From assembly GCA_954871525.1 (NCBI GenBank), contig OX940869.1:26068001-26132000 (forward strand): DNA of 64,000 bases, given 5' to 3'. Below, in pieces: positions 32,382 to 44,500 of this stretch. This DNA comes from Parietaria judaica (taxonomy: Eukaryota > Streptophyta > Magnoliopsida > Rosales > Urticaceae). Numbering within the stretch: position 1 is the first letter of the stretch; each line of letters begins with the position of its first letter. The position numbers and the translations under genes are program-made. The notes under the pieces were generated by a model that saw only the letters and a list, made by a program, of their open reading frames with translations, was not told where the DNA came from and searched no databases.

Positions 32382-35300
32382 TTAGTCTAAAAAGTGGTTA
32401 CTATAGTTATTGGTTATGAACGTACTCTCCGTCTCAGAGACGAACAATGTCGTGCCTTCTTCGTCTCCATCATCTTCTGAACGATCAGTGTCCTGTTTTG
32501 CAATCACAGGAAGAGCATGTTTAAGTAAGAAACATGCACTAACTTGGCTTATCAAATCATACCGTCTCAACATTCGTGTCCGGTGAGTCGCAAACTTTTT
32601 TCAAAGTCGAGTTGACATCCCCGTCCCATTGTTCTTCCACGGATTCAGCCCCCTTCACGTCATCAATAGTACAAAAAGAGCCGTCGTACCACCGTTCCAA
32701 ACACAGTATACGATCAATTTGCCTCGTCCTCGTGATTATTCCTTTAAGCTTTGGGGTAATTACTTCACTAGAGAAACTCCGCATCTCAGAGCATTGAAGC
32801 ACAACAAGCTGCTCCAAAATCGGAAATAGCAATGCGCAGTGGCCCGAGTGGAAGCGAGCGAGATTGGGCAAGCAAGCGAGCACCAGAATTTTCAGTTTAC
32901 TGAACACAATCTCGCCTTCTTCCGGCGCATCGCCTATCACTTCAGTGATGCTTTTGCACTCGGTGATGCTCATCGTTGTTAGCTGTGGCAAGCTTCTGGC
33001 TGTCGCAGGGTCGAACAAGCTCACGGTGAAGCCACATCTCAACACAGCTAGCATAGTCAAATGTTTGAATGACGCTGAAGATGAGAACATAAAGCCCTTC
33101 GAATTCGGCAAACGGTCGACCGTTATGACGCTTACAGTAGAAGGTACAGACTCGCTCTTTTCTGCAACATGGTCTCCTGAGTCGAACACATCCAGGGACT
33201 CGAGGGACATAATGCTCAACTTGGGGAACATAACCTGCTCGTATTTACATTGACGGATCTCAAGTTAGCAAACAAAAACAAAACGGTTAACTTATTCGAA
33301 TACCGTACAAGAAAAAATCTACGCATTACCGTCTCCATCACAAAAAGAGGAGTGTTTCCACAAGCTTGCTGACTCGTGTTCATCTTCAAAGTTGATAGAT
33401 CTGAAGCCAAGATCTTCAGTTTTACACAATTTTTCAGTGTTAAGATGCTTAGAGAAGGCCATTTCGAGGAGTGCAGGCCGGGGTAGAGACATTGGAGCTC
33501 GGGCAAGTTGCTTAGTTCCATATTGGTTAACTTTAGCAAGTTGAACTCCGGGGTTATCTCTGTTGCTCCTTCCTCCTTCCCGATGACTTCACGTATTAGA
33601 TCGCAATCCTTCAAGTCAAGCGATTCAAGTTCAAGAAGTTCTTTGGCAACGGATGTGGGAAACAAGGTTTCCAGACTCGGACAGTCGACCACGACAACTT
33701 TCTTGAGTTGTTGAGATACAAAAATTGGTCTTCCACGAGGATCGCATTGTTTTTCGTACTTCCACACATGCTTGAGCTTTGGTAGAGAAGTTAAATATAA
33801 AGAAGTTAAATTACTAATTACTCTTCCGCGGCTCGTTTCAGCTCTTGTAGGTCTCTGCATCGCGAATACTTCTTCTACCTTAGCACAATTATCTATAACC
33901 AGCTTCGCTAAGCTCTCGAGATTTCGCAGTAAATCAAGTGAAAACACCTTTATCAAAGCGTCGCAATATTTTATGCATAAGTTCTCCAATTCGCCAAAGG
34001 AGTCCGCGATGACAAGTTCTTGATCACATTTCCATATCATCTCCAACCGATCTAACGAAGAAAGCTTCATAATCTTTAATTTTGGAAACGCAACCTGCAT
34101 ATGACACCTCTTTATTGGTCAACAAATTTGAGCTAATGCTATAACAATCATGCAGTAAGTGCACAACTATGACTTTATTTTTGAGATAAGTGCATATTTT
34201 GAAGTCCTATAGACTATAGTTAATAAGAAATTATTATGATCATGTATAACTGCATTTAAAAGAATCAAAGTAATCCGAAGAGGCGAAACGCAAAGAACAC
34301 AACAAAGGGCAGTGTTTAGTTGATCTCACCGTGCCTATGAAAAACGAGGGAGCACTGTCATAAAGGGTCTCGCCTCGCCTTTTCTCTCGGAATGCCGATA
34401 GATAATTTGAAGCCAAGATCTTCACTTTGCCACACTCTTCCAATGTGAACTCAGTAAGAGAAGGCCATTCGCTACAATGCAGTTTACGGTATAAACATTC
34501 GAGCTCCGGAAGGCCGCATAAGTACAGTGAGCTTAGTCGGGGGAGAACAAACATAGGGACTATCTCTGATGATCCTTCCTCGTCTGCAATGACTTCCTGG
34601 AGTTGACCACAGTTTTCTAAACTAATTGATTCGAGTTCGAGGAGAGTTTTTGCAACCGATGCTGGAAACAAGCTTTTCAGACTTGAGCACTCCGACACTT
34701 CTACTTTCTCGAGTACACTGAAAGTCACCGAATTGGCACATTGTTCCTTGTAGCTCAACAAGTACTCGAGTTTTGGCAAACGAAATAAATACAAAGAACT
34801 TATAGCAGTTCTTATTGTCACGAGCCTTTCTTCGCGAACTGTCGGGTTTTGGATTACAATTACAGCTTCTATCATATCGCAACTTATCACATTCACATCT
34901 GCTAGGCCCTGAAGCCTTCTTAGCATTGTCGAAGAGCATAATCGGGTTAGTTTCTTACACTCGATGACGAAAAGCTTTTCCAAATTACAGAAGTAATTGT
35001 TTGACATTAATTCATCATCATCTTCTGGCCATATCATCGTCATGCTATCTAATGCTTCAAGCTTCAGTTTCCTTAGAGTGGGAAATGCAACCTGCATAGT
35101 TATATGTTAATAAATATGAAATCGGTTAATCGGTTAATCTCCAATAATGGGCTTTCAAGCAGTGAAATACAACTTACTTTGTGATGGAAAAGAGGAAAGC
35201 GGTCATCGTTCCTCTTTGGTGCCGTCGGTGATCTAACGGTAAATTGCTTGAGCATCGGGATACATACAAGTTTGACAGAGAGTAGTAGAGGAAATTCAAC

Positions 35301-37979
35301 CACCTCATCATCATTCTTGATGTTGAGAAATATATCTTCCATCCCCTTACAATCAACCACTTTGAGTTTTTCCAATTGTGTAAAAGGAAATGATAAGGGA
35401 AATAGATTCTTCAACGAATGACATTGTCGAACAACAATTACTCTTAGTTTCGCCAGAGTTTCCGTGGAGTGATTACAGCCGTTGCAGACCGTTTCCAGCT
35501 TTGCCAAATTCGTAAGATAAAGTTCCTCCAAGTTCTGAAAGGCGCTCATGTTACTAGCGCCCCAAGCATCGATGGCATATGGAGCTGTATGAACGTTATA
35601 TAGTGTCAAAACTTTGAGGTAACGTAGCTGCCCGAGTTCATCCGAAAGAGACTGCGTGATATTGATGCTGCTTAAGTAGAGGTTTTCAGCCCCTTTGATC
35701 AATGGTTTCAAACAAATCTGGTCTAGCAGACCGTCATTGACTTGATCAAGAATCAACGATCTTGACAGCCTATGCTTATCATTTAAAGAGTGATTCTCAT
35801 CAAATGAAGATGTTGTTATGTGTATTTCAAACCTTTCCAACTTATCATTGAACAAGCCGTCCGGGAGTACATTGGTGGCGTCTATAATGTCCAAATTCAA
35901 AGCGGTCAAGTTCCTTGCTTGCTTTAGCTCGGTCAGGCGTGCGTTACAACAATCTTCATGACTATCCTCTCTAAGGGGTGCCCAGTGAGTAAAACTTGAT
36001 CGGTCTAAGGATAGTTCTTCTAATCGTGTAAGGCTCGATATGGCACCGGCTTCGATCACTTTAAGATCACGGCAGTAACTCAAATCCAAAGACAAAAGAC
36101 GAGTCAAGTTTCCGAGTTCTTTAGGAACGACCTCGACATCCGAATGTGACAAATCGAGAATCTCTAAGCATTTCAACTCTCCGATACACGATATATCCCC
36201 TAGTGAGCTATGAGAACAGGTTAGTGTCGTGAGATTATTCAAGAAACAAATGCTAGATAGCCTTGAAAGACTCACATCCACATTCTTTAAAGCTAGCACA
36301 TGGAGATCTTTTGCCAACTCGAAATATTGGTTAGGGATCTCTAACTTGGCGCGATACTCGTCTTGAGATAGAGAAAACAATTGGAGCTTCGGGCATGGCA
36401 GTGTTTCGGGAAGCCAGTTGCGGAAAGAGCGTAGCGAAATAGCCGTCGAGTCTTGAAGCTCGTTGTTGTAAAGCTTTTCGCTTAGCTCCTCGGCGTTTCT
36501 TATGAAGTACATGTTTCCATCTTTAGAAGCGATTGATAGGACAACGTCGCGAATGACATCATGCATCTTAACATAATCGTCCCCGTTGCCATCAAGCAGT
36601 AAAGAAGAATTTTTAAGAGTCTCTACCAAATGAACGACCCTATTTCTCGCATTTTTAAGGTTCCTGATTCCGTTGAAGAATCTTAATCCCGTAACGTACC
36701 TCGACAATGCATTGAGGCTGATTTCTTCATCTTCTTTGTGGAGACTGCAGAGCATCAACAATGTCCTAGCTTCTTCACTCTCCAAGAAGTCGTAACTCCA
36801 TCGGATAACAGAGTAAACTTCTTTCTCCACTCCTTTGATGTTACTCGGGTTCGACGTTTGTAATCCTACCAAGGCATCCTCCCAAATGGAAATTCTTTTG
36901 TTTTTTAACGCTTTTGCGACGACAGATATAGCGAGAGGCAAGCCTGCACATTTTTGCAAGATATCTTCCTTTACATCTTGAAACTCATGCTCTTGTGCTT
37001 GATCCCCATTAATCTGGTCAAAAAGATCGGTTGCTTCCACTTCAGATACAAGTTCAAGTTTGAAAATTTTATCAGCTTCCATATCTTCAGACACATCTTG
37101 AGATCTAGAGGTCAATAATATCTTACACTGGTTCTGATCATCACCAAAAAATATTCCCATACACTCTAAATCGAGCTTACTCCATATGTCATCTATAATT
37201 ATAAGGATCTTCTTCTCGCTACTCAGCCGATCTCGCAGCCGCTTCGCTCTCAATGCCACAGTATTCTCATCGAGCGTCAGACCAAGAGTTTCTGCAACTT
37301 CTTCTTGAACGCTTGCAGCGTCTGGAGTTTGGGAGACAGTAGTGAGAACCACGCGGGTGAACAAATTTTCATTCTTAGCTTGGCTCGCAACTTCTTGAAC
37401 GAGCATGGTTTTGCCAACCCCACCCATACCCCAAACGCCAATCTTACGAACGCTACCGTCTCTCAGTGTTTCCATGATCTCTTTAAACACTTGCTTTCGT
37501 GTCTCGAATTCTTGGTAGCCTTTGATCTTCGTAATAGAATGGCTCGGAGGAAGACGATATGCAACGTCCTGTCTAAACTTTCCAGCTTCTTTGACATCGG
37601 TAACAACGCTTGTCATCTTCTTAGCTTCCTTTCCTAGCTTATAGCGTTTAACTAACTCCGGAAACGATCCGCAGGAACAGCTCGTTATGGCCTGGCCTTC
37701 ATGTCTCGAAATCAATTCCGCAGCCTCTTCGGAGATGGAATCCGCTTTGCTTTGCCAATGCTGGACATCTCCTTCGATTATCCCGCAATTATCTCTTGCT
37801 GCAGCAACAGAATGCTCTACTCTTTCTTTGGCAAACTTCAGATCCTGAGTTTGAGCTTTCAGGTTTTCTACGTTTCTTTTGTAGTAAAGGAAGTAGCCAA
37901 TGTGACGAAAAACTGGTTCGACGGTGTACTCTGAAACTTTTCCCACGACCGAAACGCCAATTCCGATAAGGAATTCCAT
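32382..37979 (-). CDS. CC-NBS-LRR (CNL) disease-resistance receptor, RPS2/RPS5-type
   Basis: Intracellular immune receptor of 1703 aa. Exons: 35178-37979, 34330-35091, 33330-34094, 32563-33234, 32382-32492; every intron is phase 0. Residues ~1-160 form the coiled-coil region. The NB-ARC has P-loop GMGGVGKT (184-191), kinase-2 LIIIDDIW (259-266), RNBS-B ILLTSRS (287-293), GLPLA (346-350) and MHD (472-474), all intact, so ATP/ADP switching is plausible. There is no TIR domain. Residues ~510-934 are LRRs. Exons 2-4 (254, 255, 224 aa) are repeats of one module: each begins V-[AM]-F-P after a CAG acceptor, contains further LRRs and ends in a -T/V donor. Exon 5 is a short acidic tail with SEDDGDEEG. 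No stop or frameshift was seen. The ligand is unknown. The gene follows SAG101 in the same direction. Confidence 0.95.
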
Positions 37980-38158
37980 TTGAGACTCTACCTAATGCCG
38001 TTATAAATAAGAGAGTAAGAAACTATAATAAAGTAGCAATACTTATACTCTGTGATTATTAAAAATGCAGAGAATATTATGTAGTTAGGAAATATAATGC
38101 ATGAGAATAGGCATATCAAAATATTTCTGCCATAATTTATCATTTATCTTTTTATTAT

Positions 38159-38370
38159 GGGTTATTCGCACCAAAAATACCCAAAATTAGGTCTACAGGG
38201 GCGGGATAGGTCTAAAGTCTAAAAATAGAGACAATAATATCCAATGCTGAATAAAGAGGGTTGACCCTCAACTTCCATTCAAATTACTAAACATTTGTTA
38301 GTCAACGCGACGTGGCTTAGGTTGATTTCCACGTGGCAATGCCTACTCATGTGATTGTCACATGGCAACG
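38159..38370. repeat. One arm of a MULE-like MITE
   Basis: Starts 'gggttattcgcaccaaaaatacccaa' style sequence (38159 onward) and contains 'ccacgtggc' (38329) as in the arms of 31353-31810. The opposite arm is missing, so this is a truncated copy in the NLR upstream region. Confidence 0.45.
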
Positions 38371-38899
38371 CCACATCATTTATTATTATTTATGATTTTT
38401 AATCTTTCAAATTATTTTAAAAAATAAAAAGTAAATTATATCTAATTAAAAAATTTAACATGCAAATATTATACTACGGGTGAAACTAGAACCGTAAGCA
38501 AGATTTTCACTACACCCTAGTCTCAGTTTGAAAAAAAAAAAAAAAAAGACCCTTTATTTTTTTATACTCGAGATATAGGACTAAACAACATAATCTTGAT
38601 TCCCTATATTCGAAGTAAAAACCTAGTTTTTTCTTTTGCTAAATACGGGACGAGACCGAGGCAAAACCCAGAGCTATGATCAAAATTTGCACTCTTATGT
38701 TACACCATAAACAACCACACATATGTGTACTATATACACCATTAAAACCTCTCACTCTATGAAACAGTCTAATGTTCTCCCTTAGTTAGCAGCTTTGGCA
38801 AAATGTGATGTACGAGAAAAGAGGTTTTCATTTAACTAAATATTTCCGACAATGACACGCTAATGTTGGGTGCCCCGCGGAGAATTGGGAAAGAGAAAA
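38371..38899. other. Intergenic region, nothing assigned
   Basis: AT-rich sequence upstream of the NLR with a poly(A) tract at 38530-38546. Confidence 0.45.
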
Positions 38900-38905
38900 A
38901 AAAAA

Positions 38906-39085
38906 AAGAATATAAATGTGGACTTCTCCATTACATATTTTTATCGCGGGATAAATAAAGTGGCGGATGCTTTGGTTCAATGCGGTGCTAATGGTACTGA
39001 CAAGTTGTTCACTAATTCGAGTCAACTCCCGAGCTTTATTAAAGGCTTGTTTAGGTTAGATAAAATGGGTACTCCTTAAATTAGA
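38906..39085 (+). pseudogene. RNase H-like tail of a LINE-type retroelement
   Basis: The plus frame contains YFYRGINKVADALVQCG followed by LPSFIKGLFRLDKMGTP. This is the C-terminal end of the RVT_3/RNase H-like domain found at the ends of plant non-LTR retrotransposons. Nothing upstream of the final helix is recognisable, so it is a short relic. Confidence 0.5.
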
Positions 39086-40002
39086 TATTTATAACCTTTT
39101 ATGTCATTGTTGCTTTTTTGTCTTTTTTTTTTTTTAATTTCATTGCGTTTCATTATGTTACATAAGTTGAACTAGTTTAGGTTATTTGTAATCCTCATAT
39201 ATCATTTTGTTACACAAGTTATTCATCCGTCATAAGTCACTATATAATGTATCAATAAATTTAAGAGGTCACTACTGAGTGATTCTCGACTCTTCTAAAA
39301 AAAATGTTCGGAAAATGTTACTTGACAGTGTTTTCTGATGGAATAATAAACCTATTTTGGTGCTCTAAAGGATTATAGTTCTGACTGAGAAACAAGACAT
39401 TACTTACTGAAACAAATTTATCATGAACAAATATAAATTTATTTTAGTCAGGGGTTCGTCGCAATTCATTTTGTTACAGCGGTTTCCTCCGCCACAAGCG
39501 ATGGAAAAATTAATTGAAAGATAAGTATTCATTTTCTTTTCTTTTTGATAAATACATAAGAAAGTGATTTAAAGTAAGTACTTACAAGCTCTGTTTTGCG
39601 TAGATCAGATTTCAAAACTCACAAATTCAGCTAAATTAATAAAACAAAGCCTGTTCAAAACAATAAAACAAATTATATTAATAAATCAGATTAAAATAAA
39701 TAATTTAAGTTCAGAGGTACCTTGCTTAGCTTATGAAAACAAGGATTGAAGGGCTTGAAAGGAAGCAACTGCAATCGCAGAAGAGTCTGAGAACTGTGAA
39801 ACTCTATTCTCTTATAAAAGTAAGGGAAACTTATCTTAGCAATAATATATAAATAAATGGTTGAAAAATATTGCAGGGTAGTTGGATTAATATATGACTG
39901 TCCATTGATTGGTCGTTTTTTTTTTTAAATAAAAGATATGCTATTATTAATGCGCATGATTAGTTTTTGAGATGGCACTTTTTATTAATACTGTTGTTTT
40001 TA
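39086..40002. other. Intergenic region, nothing assigned
   Basis: AT-rich; the first few hundred bases may be the 3' tail of the LINE relic. No gene recognised. Confidence 0.4.
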
Positions 40003-40152
40003 TAATGAGGGTGCCATTGTCTGCACAGGTTATAATGCATCCTCACATTACTAGATATATTCCGTATAAGAACAGGTGATACTATTGACCAAATTTACAT
40101 ATGTACAGGGGGCATTCCTTGGAGTCCCATGAGGTTTGAACTCGCGACCTTT
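40003..40152 (-). mobile_element. 5'-truncated tRNA-derived SINE
   Basis: Shares 'cccatgaggtttgaactcg' (B box, 40131-40143) and the body words 'acaatgcat/ataatgcat' and 'tatgtacaggggg' with the SINE at 31834-32045. The A box is missing. Confidence 0.55.
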
Positions 40153-40366
40153 TAATATTGTTAAGTACAATAAAAGTTTTGAAATTTTGAGACACTCCTT
40201 GTTATTCCAACCTTTTTAAAAAGTAAGCATTGTTTCATTTAAGTTATTTTATACTTATAAATTATTTATACGTTTTCCCACAAAATATATTTTCTTTTTA
40301 ATCCTAATTTTTACTCAAGAGATTGCGAGTAGAGAGAGAGCGCTATCTCTCTCTATATATATATAT

Positions 40367-40861
40367 GGGTTATTATGGGAAAAAGTATGTTAAAAATAGA
40401 GCAGCATAAATTCAATTTAAAAAAATTATGGCAAAAGTATTCAAGTTCGCATTTTTGGTGAATCAGTAGATCTCATCCATTTTTTCGTTAGGTTTTTTTT
40501 TTTTTTAACTATTTCCGTAAGTGATGATGTCGATGCAAATGAAACAAATAAACTTAAACGATAAAACTCACGAATATCAATTCAACTTATATGTAAACTC
40601 AATTTTTTTGAACATCAACAATGCCAATTTTATTTTTCTTCCCATTTTCTCTCTCAAATTTCCACTTCATCTCCTCAATAGCATTGCGATTTGCATTGTT
40701 TACGTCATCATTGATGGAAATAGTAAAAAATTTAACGAAAAAAATAGATGAAGTCTACCCACAAAAAATATAAACTTAAATACTTTTGCCACAGTTTTTC
40801 TTAATTGATTCTATGCCCCCCTATTTCCGAGCAATTAGGGTATTTTTGCCGGTAATAATCC
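40367..40861. mobile_element. MULE-like MITE with imperfect arms
   Basis: Left GGGTTATTATGGG pairs with right 'ccggtaataatcc', and inner words 'ggcaaaagtattcaag' pair with 'cttaaatacttttgcc'. AT-rich and non-coding. Target duplication not resolved. Confidence 0.6.
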
Positions 40862-41525
40862 TATTTTCTTTCTTTCTTTCTTTCTTTTTTTTTTTACAAT
40901 AGTCCTATTTTTTTTTCTTTCTTTCAAGTAGTCGTTGTTAGTGAGTTTTCTGTTTATATCAACTCTGAGAAGATATCAACATGCACATCCTCTTTCTTCA
41001 ATGCTTTCGACATATTCCTCTCTTTTTTTTTATTCTTCTTATTCAGACCCTTACTTTTTGGGAGAAAATGATTTGAAATATAAAAGCTAATCTTATAGTT
41101 CTACTATGAATTTAAAACATTTTATATAAAAGCCTATTTTATGAAGGTAAAATAGCTGGTTTTTATAAAAAATTGTACAAAATGAGTATTTCGTATAATT
41201 TCTTTTGAATGAATTTATATTGGTTCAACAAGTCATTAATATTGTAATTTGTTCAAAGAAAACTCACAATTTTAGCTCAAGATTGTTCTTAATAAATTAA
41301 TGATTCACATTTACCCAACGCAAAACTAACTAGTCCTTAAATCCAAAACCCTAGAAGAATTACAAAATCTAAATCCCCAAAGGTTCTTCCTTATCTAATT
41401 AAAAAAGTGAGGAAGAATAAGAAGCCTCGGAAAAGAACAATGTGAAGCCCGTTAAGAAGAACCCGGGCCTAAAAAAAATACCAGAACCGCGGTACCTAGT
41501 CCCTGTTTCGCCCCTAAATTGCGAA
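40862..41525. other. 3' flank of the PIG-N gene
   Basis: A (TTTC)n tract lies at 40868-40890. The portion next to 41526 should be the 3' untranslated region of the PIG-N-like gene. Nothing else recognised. Confidence 0.45.
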
Positions 41526-44500
41526 TCACATTGCTTTTTGGGAAGAGGAATCTAATGAATGAATATGGATATCTTTTGTGTACACATTTGTTAAAGCAAA
41601 GAGCAATAACACAAACACAACTTGAGCACTCACAATCCCAAAATGGCTTATGCTATTACCAATTTCCATCCAACTTCCTGTATTTCTCACCTGTATAAAA
41701 TAAATAAATAAATAAACTATAATTTACACTGAGAGAATATAATCATAAAAGATGCTTATATCTCAGAAGAATATAAGGAGGAATTTACCAGGAAGAAGAA
41801 ATGGATAGTCATTATATCCGTAAATATTATAACCAGGAAATAGCATCCCAATCTCGGAATCCGGTTCATTTTCGTTATCGCGCTGAATGCGCATCTGCAA
41901 TTTGATCAAAGGCAAGTAAATACATATACAGCGAAGCAAAAAATATTTCCAAAATAAAAAGATTTCGTAACGTTACTTACATGACAAGCATAAATGGAAT
42001 GAATAGCTTAAAGATCAGCAACGCTGACATCAGAAACGGCTGCAAGAAGCGTTGCGAATATTAGCGCAGAAACAGATGCTGAGGATAATATGGTAAATAA
42101 GTAAAGGAGTTGCAAACGTTCACTTACACTGAAGATGGTTATAAATCTGTAAACTGAAGAAATTTCAAAACTCGCGATACTTGCAAAATTTCCCGTTCCG
42201 AAGAAGGCGACATTAAATAATACCATCTGAAAACCGAAATATTTTGATGCTATGATTAAAAAGTAACAATACATTTATGGATATGAAGATATACAATACA
42301 ATATGGAAGAGAAGAATAAAATGGCATTATAAACTTACAAAAATTAACGGAGTTCTCACGTCAGACAGCTGCAAGTATCTCTCGTTACTATCAAGCACAT
42401 TATCCTCCAATTTCTTTGACAAACCTGACGATCTTTCGGCCTTACTAACATAAAGAAGTGTATTTTCAAATAGTATCCACGCCATAAGCACAAGAGCAAG
42501 AGCACCGTAGAAGACCGCTTCATATCTGCGTAGACGATTATTGTAAAACAATTGGAAGAAATAAAGAAAAACTAATCCCGAACTTGTGAAAGTGAAAGCA
42601 CATACCCAATAGATAACAGAAGGAAAGTTGGTGCGAAACCGAGAAATATAGACGTAAGCCGGGATAAGAGGCTATTTCCCGAAAATAAAGGGAGAAATAT
42701 TGAAAAACCTGTGGCACAAGAAAGTAATTGGTAAACTAGCAAGTACACTTTATTAGAACCCAAACCAATAGTCGAAGAAAATCTAAATGATGTTATGAGA
42801 TTCTTGAAATCCTATTGATTAATAACGATAAACGGTCTTTCCTTCAAGAGCAGGACCAAAACTCTCCACAAGATCAAGGTTTTAAAAAACGAAGTGGGCG
42901 GACGCCTCAAGGCGCGCCTCTGGGCGAGGCGACGGGATTCAGCCTTGAGGCGAGCTACTATGCGCAAAAAATCAAGGCGTCCGCCTTTTTCCGATCGAGG
43001 CGCCGGAGGCGTCCGCCTCTGTACTGAGGCGCTGGGCCAGCCTTGAGGCGAGCGCCTCACTGGTGTCGATGGGCCAGCCTGTTTGGGCTTTTTTTTTTTC
43101 AAAAAATTGGGCTTTTTTTCATTTTTTTTAAAAACCCTAATTTACTTCCTTCTTTCTGTTCGACTTCTCTGCCTCCTCTTTCTTCTCGAGCTCTCCTTCT
43201 TTCTGTTCGACTTCTCTGCCTCCTCTTTCTTCTCGAGCTCGACTCCTCTCTGCCTCCTCTTTCTCTTCAAGCAAGCTGCCTCCTATTTCTCTTCGCTGCC
43301 TCCTCTTTCTCTTCGACTGCTCTCTGCCTTCCTTTCTTCATTTCGGCCAGGTTCCTTTCTTCCTCATTTGATTGATTTTTTAATTTCGTTTTTTAAAATG
43401 TAATAGAATTTAGGGTTTAAATCGTATTTTTTTTGTCATTATTTAGGTTTAAGATGTCTAGTTCTTCTAAGAAAACTGATCCGGCCAGGAAATATTCTAA
43501 GGAAGTTAAGATACCGGGCAAATCGTACAGTTATTTCACGTGTAACTTTTGCGCGAGATCGATATCCGGAGGAGTCGCTCGAGTAAAAGAGCATCTTGCT
43601 TGCACTAAGAAAAATGTTGGCGGATGTCCTAGTGTTCCTGATGAAGTAAAGAGAGAAATTGAAACTCATTTGAAGAGATTCCAAAGTGCAAAGAAAGCTA
43701 ATCAAGCCGAGTTTGAAGAACTAGTTGATGGTGGGGTTTTTTATAATGCGCTCGATCCGAGGGCGTCAATGGAAGTCGGAGATAAGATTTCTTGTCCGAG
43801 CGGTTCTAGAGGTGTTAGAGGGGCGATGGATAGGTACATGTCAATGAAAGATGGCGACGAAAAATGAAGATGAAAATGTCGTTATGTCTCCATGTCAATT
43901 GAAAGAGCTACGAAATAAAGTTTGCTTGGAGATAGGACGATTTTTTTATGAAAATGTGATTCCTTTCAATGTAGCCACAAGTCCTTCGTTCACGAGTATG
44001 TTGCGAGCCGCTGCTCACATTGGCCGAGATTTGAAGATTCCATCGATGCACGATTTGTCGACATGGATACTTAAGGAAGAAACCATGAAGGCACAACTGA
44101 TTGTGACCGAAGTTAAAGAGACTTGGAAGAAGACGGGAGTCTCCTTGCTATCGGATGGTTGGACGGACACCCGGAATCGAAGTTTGATAAACTTTCTTAT
44201 CAACAATTGACACGGGACAGTTTTCTTGAAGACCATTGATGCGTCGGATGAGATAAAAAATGCTCCGAAATTGTTTGAATTGCTTGATGGTGTCGTTGAT
44301 GAGATTGGAGAAGAATCCGTTGTTCAAGTGATAACCGACAACGCGGCGGCGTACAAGGCGGCGGGAACGTTGTTGATGGATAAAAGGCCAACTTTGTATT
44401 GGACTCCATGCGTGGCACATTGCATTGATTTGATGCTTTAGAAGATTGGAGACTTACCGGAGCACAAGACAGCTTTGTACAAAGCGAAGAAGGTAACAAA

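Noticed and set aside
42815..43403. Open frames at the left end of the intronic hAT element
   Set aside because: They lie in the subterminal repeats and CT-rich leader; the products are Phe/Leu/Ser-rich and unrelated to any domain.
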